From Kaistella jeonii (GTDB lineage Bacteria > Bacteroidota > Bacteroidia > Flavobacteriales > Weeksellaceae), in contig NZ_JSYL01000012.1 of the NCBI RefSeq assembly GCF_000812865.1, positions 1 through 64,000 on the forward strand: DNA of 64,000 nt. Reading direction: 5' to 3'. Of this stretch, positions 35,838-43,976 are shown one piece after another; position 1 is the first letter of the stretch; each line of letters opens with the position of its first letter. Below the pieces are notes generated by a model. That model saw nothing but the letters and a program-made list of their open reading frames with translations, searched no databases and was not told the origin of the DNA. The position numbers and the translations under genes are program-made.

Positions 35838-36424
35838 TATGAAATTTCAAAATTCTTCCGCGCCAGTTCTTTTCGAACCCTGCTCAAACTTTCCGGCGTA
35901 ATTCCCAAATAAGATGCAACCATCCATTGTGGAACTCGCAATAAAATATCGGGATACATCTTGATGAAATTCATATAGCGTTCTTCTGCTGTATCTGCTA
36001 AGAGCGAATTCACGCGATTCTGTAAATTTCGAATGTGCTTCTGCAATAATAAATCATTTTTTTCTGCGGTATGCGGATAAATTTCAATGAGCTGGCTGAA
36101 GAAATCTTTTTTCATCAAAATCACTTCTGTATCTTCAACTGCTTCGATATAATAATGAGATTTTTCGTTGAAGAAAAGAGAACTTCGATCAGACATCAAC
36201 CATTTTTCCGGTGCAAATTGTATGATGTGTTCCTTGCCGTTTTTATCAATTGAATACATTCTCAACAAACCTTTTTCTACAAAATAGGTTTCATGACAAA
36301 CCTCGCCTTCCTGTAGCAAAAATTTATTTTTATCTACTTTTTTGGAGTGATAAAAATTACTGCAATACGAAACAGCATCCTTTGGAATTTCTAAAGTTTC
36401 TGACAAATAATCTTCGATATCCAT
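35837..36424 (-). CDS. Crp/Fnr family transcriptional regulator, 195 aa
   Basis: Cyclic-nucleotide-binding-like beta-roll (about 25-120, with FLLQEGEVCHETYFVEKGLLRMYSIDKNGKEHIIQF) followed by a DNA-binding helix-turn-helix in the C-terminus (VPQWMVASYLGITPESLSRVRKEL, about 166-189). The cAMP-binding Arg/Ser/Thr pattern of Crp is absent, as in many Bacteroidetes relatives. It precedes no operon partner with certainty; the bacillithiol-type gene at 36436 lies only 11 nt upstream in the same direction, so these two probably share a transcript. Confidence 0.9.
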   Translation of the reverse strand: MDIEDYLSETLEIPKDAVSYCSNFYHSKKVDKNKFLLQEGEVCHETYFVEKGLLRMYSIDKNGKEHIIQFAPEKWLMSDRSSLFFNEKSHYYIEAVEDTEVILMKKDFFSQLIEIYPHTAEKNDLLLQKHIRNLQNRVNSLLADTAEERYMNFIKMYPDILLRVPQWMVASYLGITPESLSRVRKELARKNFEIS

Positions 36425-36435
36425 TTGAAAAGAAA

Positions 36436-36810
36436 TTAAATTATTGAAACAGAAATGCTTTGGTGAGAAGCATTTTTTATAGCTTTTCCATTTTCCAGAA
36501 TAATTAGTTGTGGACTTTGATGAGTGACGTCAAATTGATCGGCGATTTTATTGGAGATATTTCGGTGTGCCAGCAAATCCAGAAAATAATAGGAAACGTC
36601 TTTATCAGAATTCGCAACTTCTCTTTCAAAATTTTTCAAAACAGTTTTGCTGATAAAACAGCTCGTGGAATGTTTAAATATCGCCACTTTCTTAGTGGCA
36701 GACTCTTCTACTGCTTTATCGAGATCTTCTTCGGAAGCAATATTTTTCCAAAAAGTTTCTGAAGATTTTTCTTCTTCTGAACTGCCAAATAATTTATTTA
36801 AAAAACTCAT
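36436..36810 (-). CDS. ytxJ: Bacillithiol system redox-active protein YtxJ
   Basis: Thioredoxin-fold protein of 124 aa with a single Cys in the active-site position (FKHSTSCFISKTVLKNFE, Cys51). The cis-Pro loop is THQSPQLIILENGKAI. This matches YtxJ, a monothiol bacilliredoxin-like protein proposed to reduce bacillithiolated proteins. The DinB-type bacillithiol transferase is 115 nt upstream in the same direction, which supports the role. Upstream of the Crp/Fnr gene. Confidence 0.88.
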   Translation of the reverse strand: MSFLNKLFGSSEEEKSSETFWKNIASEEDLDKAVEESATKKVAIFKHSTSCFISKTVLKNFEREVANSDKDVSYYFLDLLAHRNISNKIADQFDVTHQSPQLIILENGKAIKNASHQSISVSII

Positions 36811-36925
36811 ATTCTATTCTATTTAATGATGATTAATTTCAATGCGGATCAGTTTTACGTAAATCCATTCGTCCAAAATTACAACTTTCTGATGACAAAT
36901 ATTTTCTATTTTATCTGAGAAACTC

Positions 36926-37462
36926 TTACCAACCTTTTTCTTTTCTCAGGTTTTCGATGTGTGCAAAATGATGATCGCAATGCCAGGAATAAAAACCAAT
37001 ACTTTCTCTAAGTGTAATATTTCTATTTTGTTCAGGATGATGAAAAGTGCTCTTCAACTCTCTATTGGTGAGGCATTTAATTTCATAAACCCATCTTTTG
37101 TGCAAACCTTTTAAAATTTGAAGTGCCGGTTTGATCTCAATATTGAAACTATCCTGCAGTTCCGCCCATTTTGCTTCGTCGTAAGGTTTGATCGTAGGAT
37201 TATCTTCCGTTAAAGCCAGTTTAAACCGAATAAAACTATTCATGTGACTATCGGAAAGATGGTTGATCAACTGCCGAACTTTCCAGCCACCTTCTCTATA
37301 TTGCGTATCCAACTGATCGTCGCTCCAGTTTTCTACCAGATGTTTCAATTTTGAAGGAAAATCTTTCAAGGTTTTTATATAATGATCCAGATCGAGATCA
37401 GAAATTTTTTCAGTCAGTTGAAATTTCCCGATCGGATATTTTTTATGCTCTAAATTGTCCAT
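36926..37462 (-). CDS. YfiT family bacillithiol transferase (DinB-like), 178 aa
   Basis: DinB-like four-helix bundle metalloenzyme. Metal ligands are His68 (INHLSDSH) and the WHCDHHFAHI cluster at 160-169. YfiT/BstA-type enzymes conjugate bacillithiol to electrophiles, and the adjacent ytxJ suggests the cell makes bacillithiol. The opening sequence, KYPIGKFQ, is the family's usual N-terminus. Substrate not predictable. Confidence 0.88.
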   Translation of the reverse strand: MDNLEHKKYPIGKFQLTEKISDLDLDHYIKTLKDFPSKLKHLVENWSDDQLDTQYREGGWKVRQLINHLSDSHMNSFIRFKLALTEDNPTIKPYDEAKWAELQDSFNIEIKPALQILKGLHKRWVYEIKCLTNRELKSTFHHPEQNRNITLRESIGFYSWHCDHHFAHIENLRKEKGW

Positions 37463-37605
37463 GATGTTATTAATTTTTGTCGATTTGTCTGAATAATCCT
37501 TTTGGCTAAAATTTTGCCTTTTCTCTTTTGTAAATTTACGATATTAAATCAAAGTTTTATTTCGTGAATTTCTTAAAGTTATTATAAAATCTCAAGTATC
37601 AAGAT

Positions 37606-38211
37606 ATGAAAAAAGCCTTAATTATAACCGATGTTCAAAATGATTTTTTTGAAGGTGGTTCTCTCGCGGTTCCAAACGCAAGTGAAATAATTCCGTACAT
37701 CAATCTTTTGATGGAAGAAAATGAATACGATAAAATTATTCTGACCCAAGACTGGCATCCGGCAGATCATAAAAGTTTCGCCTCCAACAACGGAAAAAAC
37801 GTCGGCGACACAATAATTCTGAATGAGATCCCACAATTTATGTGGCCAGATCATTGTGTACAGGGAACTCCTGGCGCAGAATTTCATAAAGATCTAAACC
37901 GTGAAAAAGTAGATCATATCGTCCAAAAAGGTACAAATGCAGCGTTCGACAGTTACAGCGGTTTTCAGGATAATAATCATCTTGTGAAAACCGGTTTAGA
38001 TGATTATTTGAAATATCACGATATTCAACTGGTAGAAATTGTAGGTTTAGCCATGGATTTTTGTGTAAAATATACGTGTTTAGACGCGGCAAAACTGGGT
38101 TATGTAACCTGTTTGCATTTTAATGGAACCCGCGCTGTGAATACAAATCCAGATAGTGGAAAGAATGCGATCTACGAAATGTTACAAAATACGGTGACCA
38201 TTTTAGGGTAA
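37606..38211 (+). CDS. pncA: Bifunctional nicotinamidase/pyrazinamidase
   Basis: Hydrolyses nicotinamide to nicotinate for NAD salvage. The isochorismatase-fold triad is Asp9 (ITDVQNDF), Lys108 (VQKGT) and Cys153 (AMDFCVKYTCLD). The metal site is DWHPADH at 49-55 (Asp49, His51, His55). The length of 201 aa is standard. The gene is divergent from the bacillithiol transferase and ends with the terminator at 38234-38263. Confidence 0.95.
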   Translation: MKKALIITDVQNDFFEGGSLAVPNASEIIPYINLLMEENEYDKIILTQDWHPADHKSFASNNGKNVGDTIILNEIPQFMWPDHCVQGTPGAEFHKDLNREKVDHIVQKGTNAAFDSYSGFQDNNHLVKTGLDDYLKYHDIQLVEIVGLAMDFCVKYTCLDAAKLGYVTCLHFNGTRAVNTNPDSGKNAIYEMLQNTVTILG

Positions 38212-38233
38212 AATCTTTGAGGTCATTTTTTTT

Positions 38234-38263
38234 AACTCTGCAGTTTTCTGTAGAGTTTTTTTT
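38234..38263 (+). terminator. Terminator of pncA
   Basis: AACTCTGCAG (38234-38243) pairs with CTGTAGAGTT (38248-38257), then T-run. It falls inside the upstream extension of the S41 gene and argues that the gene starts downstream of it. Confidence 0.8.
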
Positions 38264-38306
38264 GTATTTAAAGGAAAAATTTTTCTATTTTTATAAAAAT
38301 TTTGTC

Positions 38307-39851
38307 TTGAAAAATACTTTCCGTCTTTTATTCATTTTCCTTCTTACTTCTTGTATTTCCGTTAAAAAATTCAACGAAAAGCTTGAAATTCCAATCGCAC
38401 CAGAAAAATTAAAAATGGATGTCGATTTTACGAATATAAAACTTCAAAACTTACATCCAAATCTGTACTGGTATATTTCTAAAGAAAAGTTAGATTTTAA
38501 GTTCGACAGTTTGAAAGCGACGATCAATAGGCCGTTAAAACCGAATGAATTTTTTCAGAAATTAGCACCTATCATTGCTCAGGTTCGCGAAGGTCATTTA
38601 AGTTTGAGGCTTCCCAGCAAAAAATTAACAAAACAGGAAATTAAAAATCTGAAAAAACAAAAAGGTTTGTTGAGCCGCTATAATTTTGTTTTAGATGGCG
38701 ACCGAATTTTCGTAAAAGACAATGCAGACAAAATTCCAGACATGAATGTTGGAACGGAAATTCTTAAAATAAAAGATATTCCGGTAAAAGATTTACTCGA
38801 TCAATACAGCCCTTTCATCAATAGTGATGGGTATAATGAAACTTTTCAAAAATACATTTTAGCTTTAAGATGGCCTGCTTATTTTACGATAGATCATGGG
38901 ATTTTAGACAGCGTGAAAGTCGAAACTAAATTTCAGAATGAAATTAAAAGTTTCTATTTACACCGGGAAAAAATCACCAAAATAGAAGAGAAGGAAATAA
39001 AAACAGAAAATAAAAAGCTCACCAAAAGTGAAAGTGGAAAAACAAAGGATTACAATATTATAACGAAAAGTTTCAATCGTGATCTGCAGTTTCCGACCAA
39101 AGACAGCACGGTTGCTTACATGAAAATCAAAACATTTTCGGGAACTTATTCGAAGAAATTCTACAAAGAAAGTTTTGCAGTTTTGAAAAATTCGAAGGCA
39201 AAATACTTGATCTTAGATATCCGCGACAATCTGGGCGGTTCACTTTCTGAAATTAATAATCTCTACTCCTATCTTGTTTCCGAAGATTTTAAATTCATTA
39301 ATGACATCAAAGTAACATCGCGTTCAGCTATGTTTCAGGCAGATTATTTATCTGATATTCCTTTCGTTTTTAAACCGGTTGCAATTATTGGTTATCCACT
39401 TTACTTGGCGGGAACGGCATTTTCCACAAAGAAAATCGGAGATCAATTCTACCTACGAAACAATGGCATATTCGGTCTGAAAAAACCTAAAGAAAATAAT
39501 TTCAAAGGAAAAATTTACATTCTGATCAACGGAAGCAGTTTTTCGGCTGCCTCTATTTTACCTTCAAAATTAAAAGATGATCAACGTGCCTTTTTAGTTG
39601 GTGAAGAAACAGGTGGCGCAAATGACGGAACCGTTGCCGGAAGATATTCAACAGAGAAATTACCAAACTCAAAATTATACTTACCGATTGGTTTAATGTT
39701 GATTCAACCCAACATCAAATTTACAAATACAAAAAAAGGAGTAACACCTGATAAAGAAATTTTGCTTTCAACTTCACAAATTTTGCAGAAAAAAGACCTT
39801 CAGTTAGAATGGATCATGGAGGATATTAAAAGTGATCAACTTCAAAAATAA
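38307..39851 (+). CDS. S41-family peptidase lipoprotein, 514 aa
   Basis: The first ATG codes for residue 37 here, so the best start is the TTG at 38307, which gives a clean lipoprotein signal (MKNTFRLLFIFLLTSC, Cys16). The frame also runs upstream to a TTG at 38217, but that stretch contains the pncA terminator. The C-terminal half (about 270-500) is a tail-specific-protease-like domain: DIRDNLGGSLSEINNL and the probable catalytic Ser in INGSSFSAASILPSKL. A PDZ-like region precedes it (NVGTEILKIKDIPVKDL). Substrate unknown. Confidence 0.85.
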   Translation: MKNTFRLLFIFLLTSCISVKKFNEKLEIPIAPEKLKMDVDFTNIKLQNLHPNLYWYISKEKLDFKFDSLKATINRPLKPNEFFQKLAPIIAQVREGHLSLRLPSKKLTKQEIKNLKKQKGLLSRYNFVLDGDRIFVKDNADKIPDMNVGTEILKIKDIPVKDLLDQYSPFINSDGYNETFQKYILALRWPAYFTIDHGILDSVKVETKFQNEIKSFYLHREKITKIEEKEIKTENKKLTKSESGKTKDYNIITKSFNRDLQFPTKDSTVAYMKIKTFSGTYSKKFYKESFAVLKNSKAKYLILDIRDNLGGSLSEINNLYSYLVSEDFKFINDIKVTSRSAMFQADYLSDIPFVFKPVAIIGYPLYLAGTAFSTKKIGDQFYLRNNGIFGLKKPKENNFKGKIYILINGSSFSAASILPSKLKDDQRAFLVGEETGGANDGTVAGRYSTEKLPNSKLYLPIGLMLIQPNIKFTNTKKGVTPDKEILLSTSQILQKKDLQLEWIMEDIKSDQLQK

Positions 39852-39867
39852 TCTCAGATTTTGCACA

Positions 39868-39897
39868 AAAAAAACTCTCAATTTGAGAGTTTTTTTC
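39868..39897. terminator. Bidirectional terminator
   Basis: ACTCTCAA-TTTGAGAGT hairpin with A-run before and T-run after, between the convergent S41 and GreA-like genes. Confidence 0.85.
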
Positions 39898-39920
39898 GGT
39901 TTTTTAAGGAAACTAAAAAA

Positions 39921-40298
39921 TTAATTTTGGTGCTGTACACTTAGAATTTCAATTTTTTTCTCGCCATCTTTGAAAGGCCATTCGATAATATCACCCACTT
40001 TATTTCCAACGATCGACAAAGCGATATCTGATAAGATAGAATATTTGCCTCGCTTCACTTTTTCTAAAGCAGCAGGAACGAACTGATAATTTTTCTCCTG
40101 ATTATTAGAGAAATCTTTGAGTCTCACTAAGCTGTTAACGGTTACAACATCGGTTGGAAGTTCTTTTCTCAGCACTTGTTTCGCTCCTTTTAATTGTGCC
40201 AAAAGAATTTCTTCTTCTTGCGCGGTTGTTTGTTTTCTTCTTAAATGATCTTTGATTAGATCATAAACTCCAGTTGTTAAAACGATACTATTTGACAT
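39921..40298 (-). CDS. GreA/GreB-family C-terminal domain protein, 125 aa
   Basis: The C-terminal half (about 55-120) has the GreA FKBP-like fold pattern: VVTVNSLVRLKDFSNNQEKNYQFVPAA ... YSILSDIALSIVGNKVGDIIEWPFKDGEKKIEIL. The N-terminal coiled coil is short (about 15-50) and lacks the typical acidic DE tip. This makes it closer to Rnk or short GreA-like factors that bind RNA polymerase without full cleavage-factor activity. The start is set at the ATG at 40298. Confidence 0.85.
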   Translation of the reverse strand: MSNSIVLTTGVYDLIKDHLRRKQTTAQEEEILLAQLKGAKQVLRKELPTDVVTVNSLVRLKDFSNNQEKNYQFVPAALEKVKRGKYSILSDIALSIVGNKVGDIIEWPFKDGEKKIEILSVQHQN

Positions 40299-40742
40299 GC
40301 TATTTTTTATTTGAAACATTCTTTTTTGAAAAAACTTTTATACAGACTTAGGCATTAAAACGCAATCCAAAAAAACTGGAATTTATTTTATGCAAAAAGC
40401 TGGATCGAAAAAGAAATCGGTAATGATGATTATTTAATATACGGTGTAAAACGCCCTGTCCTAAGTCGTGACAGGGATATTAGATAAACTCTTTAGAATT
40501 TTTTAGAAAAATATCATCGTGAAGATAAGACAACAACAAAGAAAGTCCCAGTGGGAATTTTTGCTTTGAAATTAATGAAATTGTTGTCATTTTTTATTGT
40601 TGAAAGGCAAACTTACGCCTTATATATGACAAAAGCAAAGTCGGAGATTTTTAGCGATTTTATCCAGAAAATTGTACGAAATGATAACCAATAGATTTTT
40701 CTTATTTAGAATATTTAAAACTTTATTCTAACTCAAAAAGAA
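40299..40742. other. Gene-free stretch with a hairpin
   Basis: No convincing gene. A 7-bp hairpin CCCTGTC...GACAGGG lies at 40454-40476 with a nine-base loop but no T-run. A 36-codon open frame with no start (about 40376-40485) covers it and may be chance. The remainder is AT-rich. Confidence 0.4.
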
Positions 40743-40750
40743 TAATTTTG
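40743..40750 (+). promoter_or_regulatory. -7 promoter box of the tpx-like gene
   Basis: TAATTTTG (TAnnTTTG), 16 nt before the ATG at 40766. The upstream TTG at 40748 lies in the box. Confidence 0.6.
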
Positions 40751-40765
40751 TTTAAAATTAAAAAT

Positions 40766-41338
40766 ATGTTTTCAAAATTAGTTTTCAGTGCGTTATTATT
40801 TTTCTCTGCATTTCTATTTGCTCAAAATTCTAAAACTGCAAATACGGTTTTGATGGGCGGAAAAACTATTCATACCTATTCAAAATTACCTGCAGTAAAT
40901 AAGCAAGCGCCGAAATTTACTTTAACGGGTGTTGATATGAAAGATCAAAATCTGGATTCTTACAAAGGAAAATATTTGATCCTCAACATTTTTCCGAGTG
41001 TAGATACAGGAGTTTGTTCCGCTTCAGTACGGCATTTCAATGAAGATGCAGCAAACATTCCGAATACAGTTGTGCTTTGTATTTCTAAAGATCTACCATT
41101 TGCGCAGAAAAGATTTTGTGGCGCAGAAGGAATTAAAAATGTGGTAATGCTTTCGGATTACCGTTCAGATTTCGGGAAAACTTATGGCGTAGAAATCACA
41201 GATTCTGCGATGAAAGGTCTATTGAGCAGAGCGGTTGTCGTGATTGATCCTTCCGGAAAAATTGTTTATGAAGAACAGGTTTCTGATATTTCGCATGAAC
41301 CAAATTATGAGGCAGCGATTAAGGCGGTGAAAATGTAA
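40766..41338 (+). CDS. tpx: Thiol peroxidase (Tpx family) with signal peptide, 190 aa
   Basis: Atypical 2-Cys peroxiredoxin that reduces peroxides with thioredoxin. The peroxidatic Cys84 is in FPSVDTGVCSASVRHF and the resolving Cys118 in RFCGAEG. The N-terminal 20 residues (KLVFSALLFFSAFLFAQ) form a signal peptide, whereas E. coli Tpx lacks a cleaved one. An export prediction implies a periplasmic thiol donor. The ATG at 40766 is preferred over the upstream TTG. A terminator follows at 41361-41384. Confidence 0.92.
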   Translation: MFSKLVFSALLFFSAFLFAQNSKTANTVLMGGKTIHTYSKLPAVNKQAPKFTLTGVDMKDQNLDSYKGKYLILNIFPSVDTGVCSASVRHFNEDAANIPNTVVLCISKDLPFAQKRFCGAEGIKNVVMLSDYRSDFGKTYGVEITDSAMKGLLSRAVVVIDPSGKIVYEEQVSDISHEPNYEAAIKAVKM

Positions 41339-41360
41339 GAATACATTTTTCTGAAATATA

Positions 41361-41384
41361 AAAACCTGCTTCGTGCAGGTTTTC
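41361..41384 (+). terminator. Terminator of tpx
   Basis: AAACCTGC-TTCGT-GCAGGTTT plus T-rich tail. Confidence 0.75.
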
Positions 41385-41418
41385 TTTATATTCACAATCT
41401 TTGTCTGACTAATTTATT

Positions 41419-41718
41419 TTAATCTAAGATATCTTTGTAATTATGCTCAGGATTTTGAAAGTTTTGGAGAATTCTAATAATTTTTAAAACATCATTCTCA
41501 ACAAGGTAAATGAGTGTGTTATTTTTAGTTAGTAGAATTTTGTGATAATCAGTATCTTCATATTTTTGAAAAATGACATTACCTTCTAAAATTATTTCCA
41601 CAATGCTATAAAAACGATCTATGAAATTATCAAACACAGTTATACTCCACTTTTCTAATAGATAATTTTCTATTTCATATAAATCTTCGAGTGATTCATC
41701 GGTGAATTGAACTCTCAT
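41419..41718 (-). CDS. Type II toxin, RelE/ParE family, 99 aa
   Basis: Small protein that starts RVQFTDESLEDLYEIENYLLEKWS, the helical hairpin of ParE-like toxins, then ends with strands (VIFQKYEDTDYHKILLTKNNTLIYLVENDVLKIIRILQNFQNP), the usual ParE C-terminus. It overlaps the antitoxin gene by 23 nt and lies directly downstream of it, the standard toxin-antitoxin order. Target (gyrase for ParE or mRNA for RelE) not predictable. Confidence 0.85.
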   Translation of the reverse strand: MRVQFTDESLEDLYEIENYLLEKWSITVFDNFIDRFYSIVEIILEGNVIFQKYEDTDYHKILLTKNNTLIYLVENDVLKIIRILQNFQNPEHNYKDILD

Positions 41719-42043
41719 CTTTATATTTTTGAATACGTTTCTTTGTAGCTTCCATCACTTCATAGAAATCGTGCACTCTACCATTTTTGAAATCCTCTTC
41801 CGAACGTTTCAATGATTCCAAAATTTCTTCTTTCGTTTCATTTCGCCAAACTTTAGTTTCTACGATTTTAGAAATTAGAAGAAGTTCTTCGGGAGTAAAT
41901 CTTTTTTCTTTTAATTTTTTAAAGAATGTAGGCTTTTTTATTCCAGATTTCTCAATGATATAGGACATTTTGAAAGGAGAGTTTTTCAAAATCTCATCGA
42001 TGTTATTTGAAATCTCGATGTATTTTTCTATTTCTGCTGTCAT
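41696..42043 (-). CDS. Cognate antitoxin with helix-turn-helix, 115 aa
   Basis: The N-terminal part holds an HTH (FKMSYIIEKSGIKKPTFFKKLKEKRFTPEELLLISKIVET, about 24-63), like XRE-type antitoxins. The C-terminal part (about 75-115) is a charged helix (ESLKRSEEDFKNGRVHDFYEVMEATKKRIQKYK), the probable toxin-binding arm. It is the first gene of the pair, and its stop lies within the toxin gene. Confidence 0.82.
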   Translation of the reverse strand: MTAEIEKYIEISNNIDEILKNSPFKMSYIIEKSGIKKPTFFKKLKEKRFTPEELLLISKIVETKVWRNETKEEILESLKRSEEDFKNGRVHDFYEVMEATKKRIQKYKDESSIHR

Positions 42044-42122
42044 AGTATCATTGTTTTTAGTATCAATTAATGAGACGAATATAATAAATTTTCGATATCA
42101 AAAAGGATTTTAGAAGTTAATT

Positions 42123-42800
42123 TTACTTAATCTTTAATAACAAATTTGGATCAGGACAATTTTCTTTATAAAAATCGACTTCTTTCAAACTGCAAACTCC
42201 GGGATAGTCGCCATTTTTATTCTGAATATTTTTAATAATTTGAAAATGAAGATGCGGTGCGTAATCTCCATTAATGGGCGGTTTCCCGAGTTCCGCAATT
42301 TTCTCCCCTTTTTTCACCAACTGTCCTACCCTTTTATTTTCCAGACTTTCCAAACTTAAATGTCCATATAAAGTGTAAAAAGTAAAACCTTCAATTTCGT
42401 GTTCGAGAATAATTGTCGGTCCATAATCTCCTAGCAAAGTATTGTTTTGGAAACTGTGAATTTTCCCTTCCAATACGCTTAAAACAGAAGTTCCCGCTTT
42501 GATCCACAAATCTAAACCAATATGAATATTCCGTTCTTCTGTATTTTGATCATTAAAATTTGTACTTCTTTTATAAAGATTTCGGTGTTCCAAATAACCA
42601 CCAAAAGCGACTTTCGCGTTGTTTTTCGAAAGGTGATTTTCTACAAATTCTTCGAACATTTTCGCATCCGTTAAATCCAAATCCAGTTGATCGGTATGTT
42701 CTGCCGAAAGATCGAATGCGACGTAATTTTTGTAATCAATCGTTGAATCAATTACTTTTGTTCCGTTCAGATTTTGAAAAATATCTTCTAAGGTCTTCAT
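42123..42800 (-). CDS. M23 family metallopeptidase (LytM-like), 225 aa
   Basis: Peptidoglycan endopeptidase-like fold. The metal site is His93 and Asp97 (HIGLDLWI) with His185 in APHLHFQI. There is no obvious signal peptide or membrane anchor, so export is unclear. The core (about 88-190) also has GPTIILEHEIEGFTFYTLYGHL. The ATG at 42800 is used; the frame extends 24 nt up to a TTG that lies in the -7 box TATTTTTG (42822-42829). Confidence 0.88.
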   Translation of the reverse strand: MKTLEDIFQNLNGTKVIDSTIDYKNYVAFDLSAEHTDQLDLDLTDAKMFEEFVENHLSKNNAKVAFGGYLEHRNLYKRSTNFNDQNTEERNIHIGLDLWIKAGTSVLSVLEGKIHSFQNNTLLGDYGPTIILEHEIEGFTFYTLYGHLSLESLENKRVGQLVKKGEKIAELGKPPINGDYAPHLHFQIIKNIQNKNGDYPGVCSLKEVDFYKENCPDPNLLLKIK

Positions 42801-42821
42801 TCGTTTTGTCTTTTTAAATTT

Positions 42822-42829
42822 CAAAAATA
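42822..42829 (-). promoter_or_regulatory. -7 promoter box of the M23 gene
   Basis: TATTTTTG on the minus strand, 22 nt before the ATG at 42800. Confidence 0.6.
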
Positions 42830-42848
42830 ATTGTTATCAACTTCTATC

Positions 42849-42873
42849 AAAAAAAACTCAGCCAATTGCTGAG
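42849..42873 (-). terminator. Terminator of the 43022-43744 gene
   Basis: CTCAGC-CAATT-GCTGAG with T7 following on the minus strand. It is 150 nt downstream of that gene. Confidence 0.75.
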
Positions 42874-42984
42874 AATTTGTCTAAATTTTTAAATACTATT
42901 TTCTTCGAAGATCAAGCAGAATCAATAAAAGATAATCTGCTTAATCTGCTAATGCCGTGAGAATTTTTTAAGTTATTAGTATTT

Positions 42985-43017
42985 AACCTTGTCAAGGGTT
43001 GAAACCTTGACAAGGTT
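42985..43017. repeat. 13-bp perfect palindromic hairpin
   Basis: AACCTTGTCAAGG (42985-42997) and CCTTGACAAGGTT (43005-43017) pair perfectly around GTTGAAA. Located just downstream of the DUF6261-like gene. The half-arm is itself near-palindromic (CCTTGTCAAGG), which suggests a dispersed palindromic repeat rather than a simple terminator. Confidence 0.7.
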
Positions 43018-43021
43018 TTTC

Positions 43022-43744
43022 CTAAACAGTTTCTGGTCCTGAATTCTTGATTGTCGCCTTTGGATTCACTTTGTGATCCGAATTTTTCGCTGCTTTTGCC
43101 ATTTCATTCGTATCGCTGTAGAGCAATTCCCACCCCGAAACATCCTTCATCGCCGTCAAAAGATTGAGGTAAGATTTCAGATTTTTCTCCAGATCTTTTC
43201 GAATCGACGACGCACTGCTCATCTGTCTCAAGTCTGCATTCGCTTCTGCCTGTTCCTCAAAAATCGCTTCAAAAGCTGCATGTTTTGTTTTCATATCTTC
43301 AAAAGCAGCATTCAAGGAAAGAAGGGTAATTTTCTGCAGCTGGTCTGGATTTTCCAAATCTTCGATCAGTTTTTTCATTTGCGCCGTTTGAGAAGAATAA
43401 GTTAGGCGGTCAAGATCCAACCCGTATTTTTGAAAAACGCCATACAAATCTCCGGCTGCTTCATAATTTGGCGCCGAAGAAAGTGACCGATAACCGTTCA
43501 AAAAAGCTTTCAAATTAGCATAAGCAACATCTCTTTCATGATCTGCGGTGGCAACATTTTTTCCTTTTCCGCTGTAGATTTGCTTCGTATAAACCAAATC
43601 ATATTCCGCGTAAGAGGTCTGCAAAGTCTGTGTGAGCGGATGATTGTCGATCACCGGATATTTCCCGGAGAGATTGTTCGCAATAATTCTTTGTGCTAAA
43701 GTTGCCAAATCTTTGGTACTGAGTTTAGTAAGTGTAATTTTCAT
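43022..43744 (-). CDS. DUF6261-like hypothetical protein, 240 aa
   Basis: All-helical cytoplasmic protein without signal peptide. The order KITLTKLSTKDLATLAQRIIANNLSG, then an internal helical pair, then NADLRQMSSASSIRKDLEKNLKSYLNLLTAMKDV matches my memory of the DUF6261 family of Bacteroidetes; the assignment is tentative. It is like the 402-881 protein in size class and helical content. Function unknown. Confidence 0.75.
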   Translation of the reverse strand: MKITLTKLSTKDLATLAQRIIANNLSGKYPVIDNHPLTQTLQTSYAEYDLVYTKQIYSGKGKNVATADHERDVAYANLKAFLNGYRSLSSAPNYEAAGDLYGVFQKYGLDLDRLTYSSQTAQMKKLIEDLENPDQLQKITLLSLNAAFEDMKTKHAAFEAIFEEQAEANADLRQMSSASSIRKDLEKNLKSYLNLLTAMKDVSGWELLYSDTNEMAKAAKNSDHKVNPKATIKNSGPETV

Positions 43745-43811
43745 GGTATTTGTTTTTTATTAATATAAAGATATAAAAACTTCTTTAGTTACAAACATCC
43801 CAGTTTCACCC

Positions 43812-43976
43812 CAAAGAAGTCCGCCGAAAATTCCCGACAAGTTACAGGAGTCTTCGGGAGAATTGCGGAAGAAAAAATTAGGGGTGTTTTAAACAAAGGA
43901 AGAATGGCGGAAGTTCCGCGAAAGTTGTGGGAGACTTTCGGAGTTGTTGGGTGAAGAGAAATTGAGGTGGTTTAAA
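43812..43976. repeat. Degenerate tandem repeat, two units of 82-83 nt
   Basis: Unit 1 is 43812-43893, unit 2 is 43894-43976. Both open with CAAAG and end with TTTAAA. Shared words include AAGTTNNNGGAGNCTT and GGTG near the end. Each unit also folds: CCCGA/TCGGG in unit 1 and GAAAGT/ACTTTC in unit 2. They fill part of the 418-nt gap upstream of the nuclease gene. Confidence 0.65.

Noticed and set aside
38217-38306. N-terminal extension of the S41 peptidase to a TTG at 38217
   Set aside because: It contains the pncA terminator hairpin at 38234-38263 and removes the lipoprotein signal from the N-terminus.
40376-40485. 36-codon open frame over the hairpin in the 40.3-40.7 kb gap
   Set aside because: No start codon and no recognised homologue; length is within what chance gives in this sequence.
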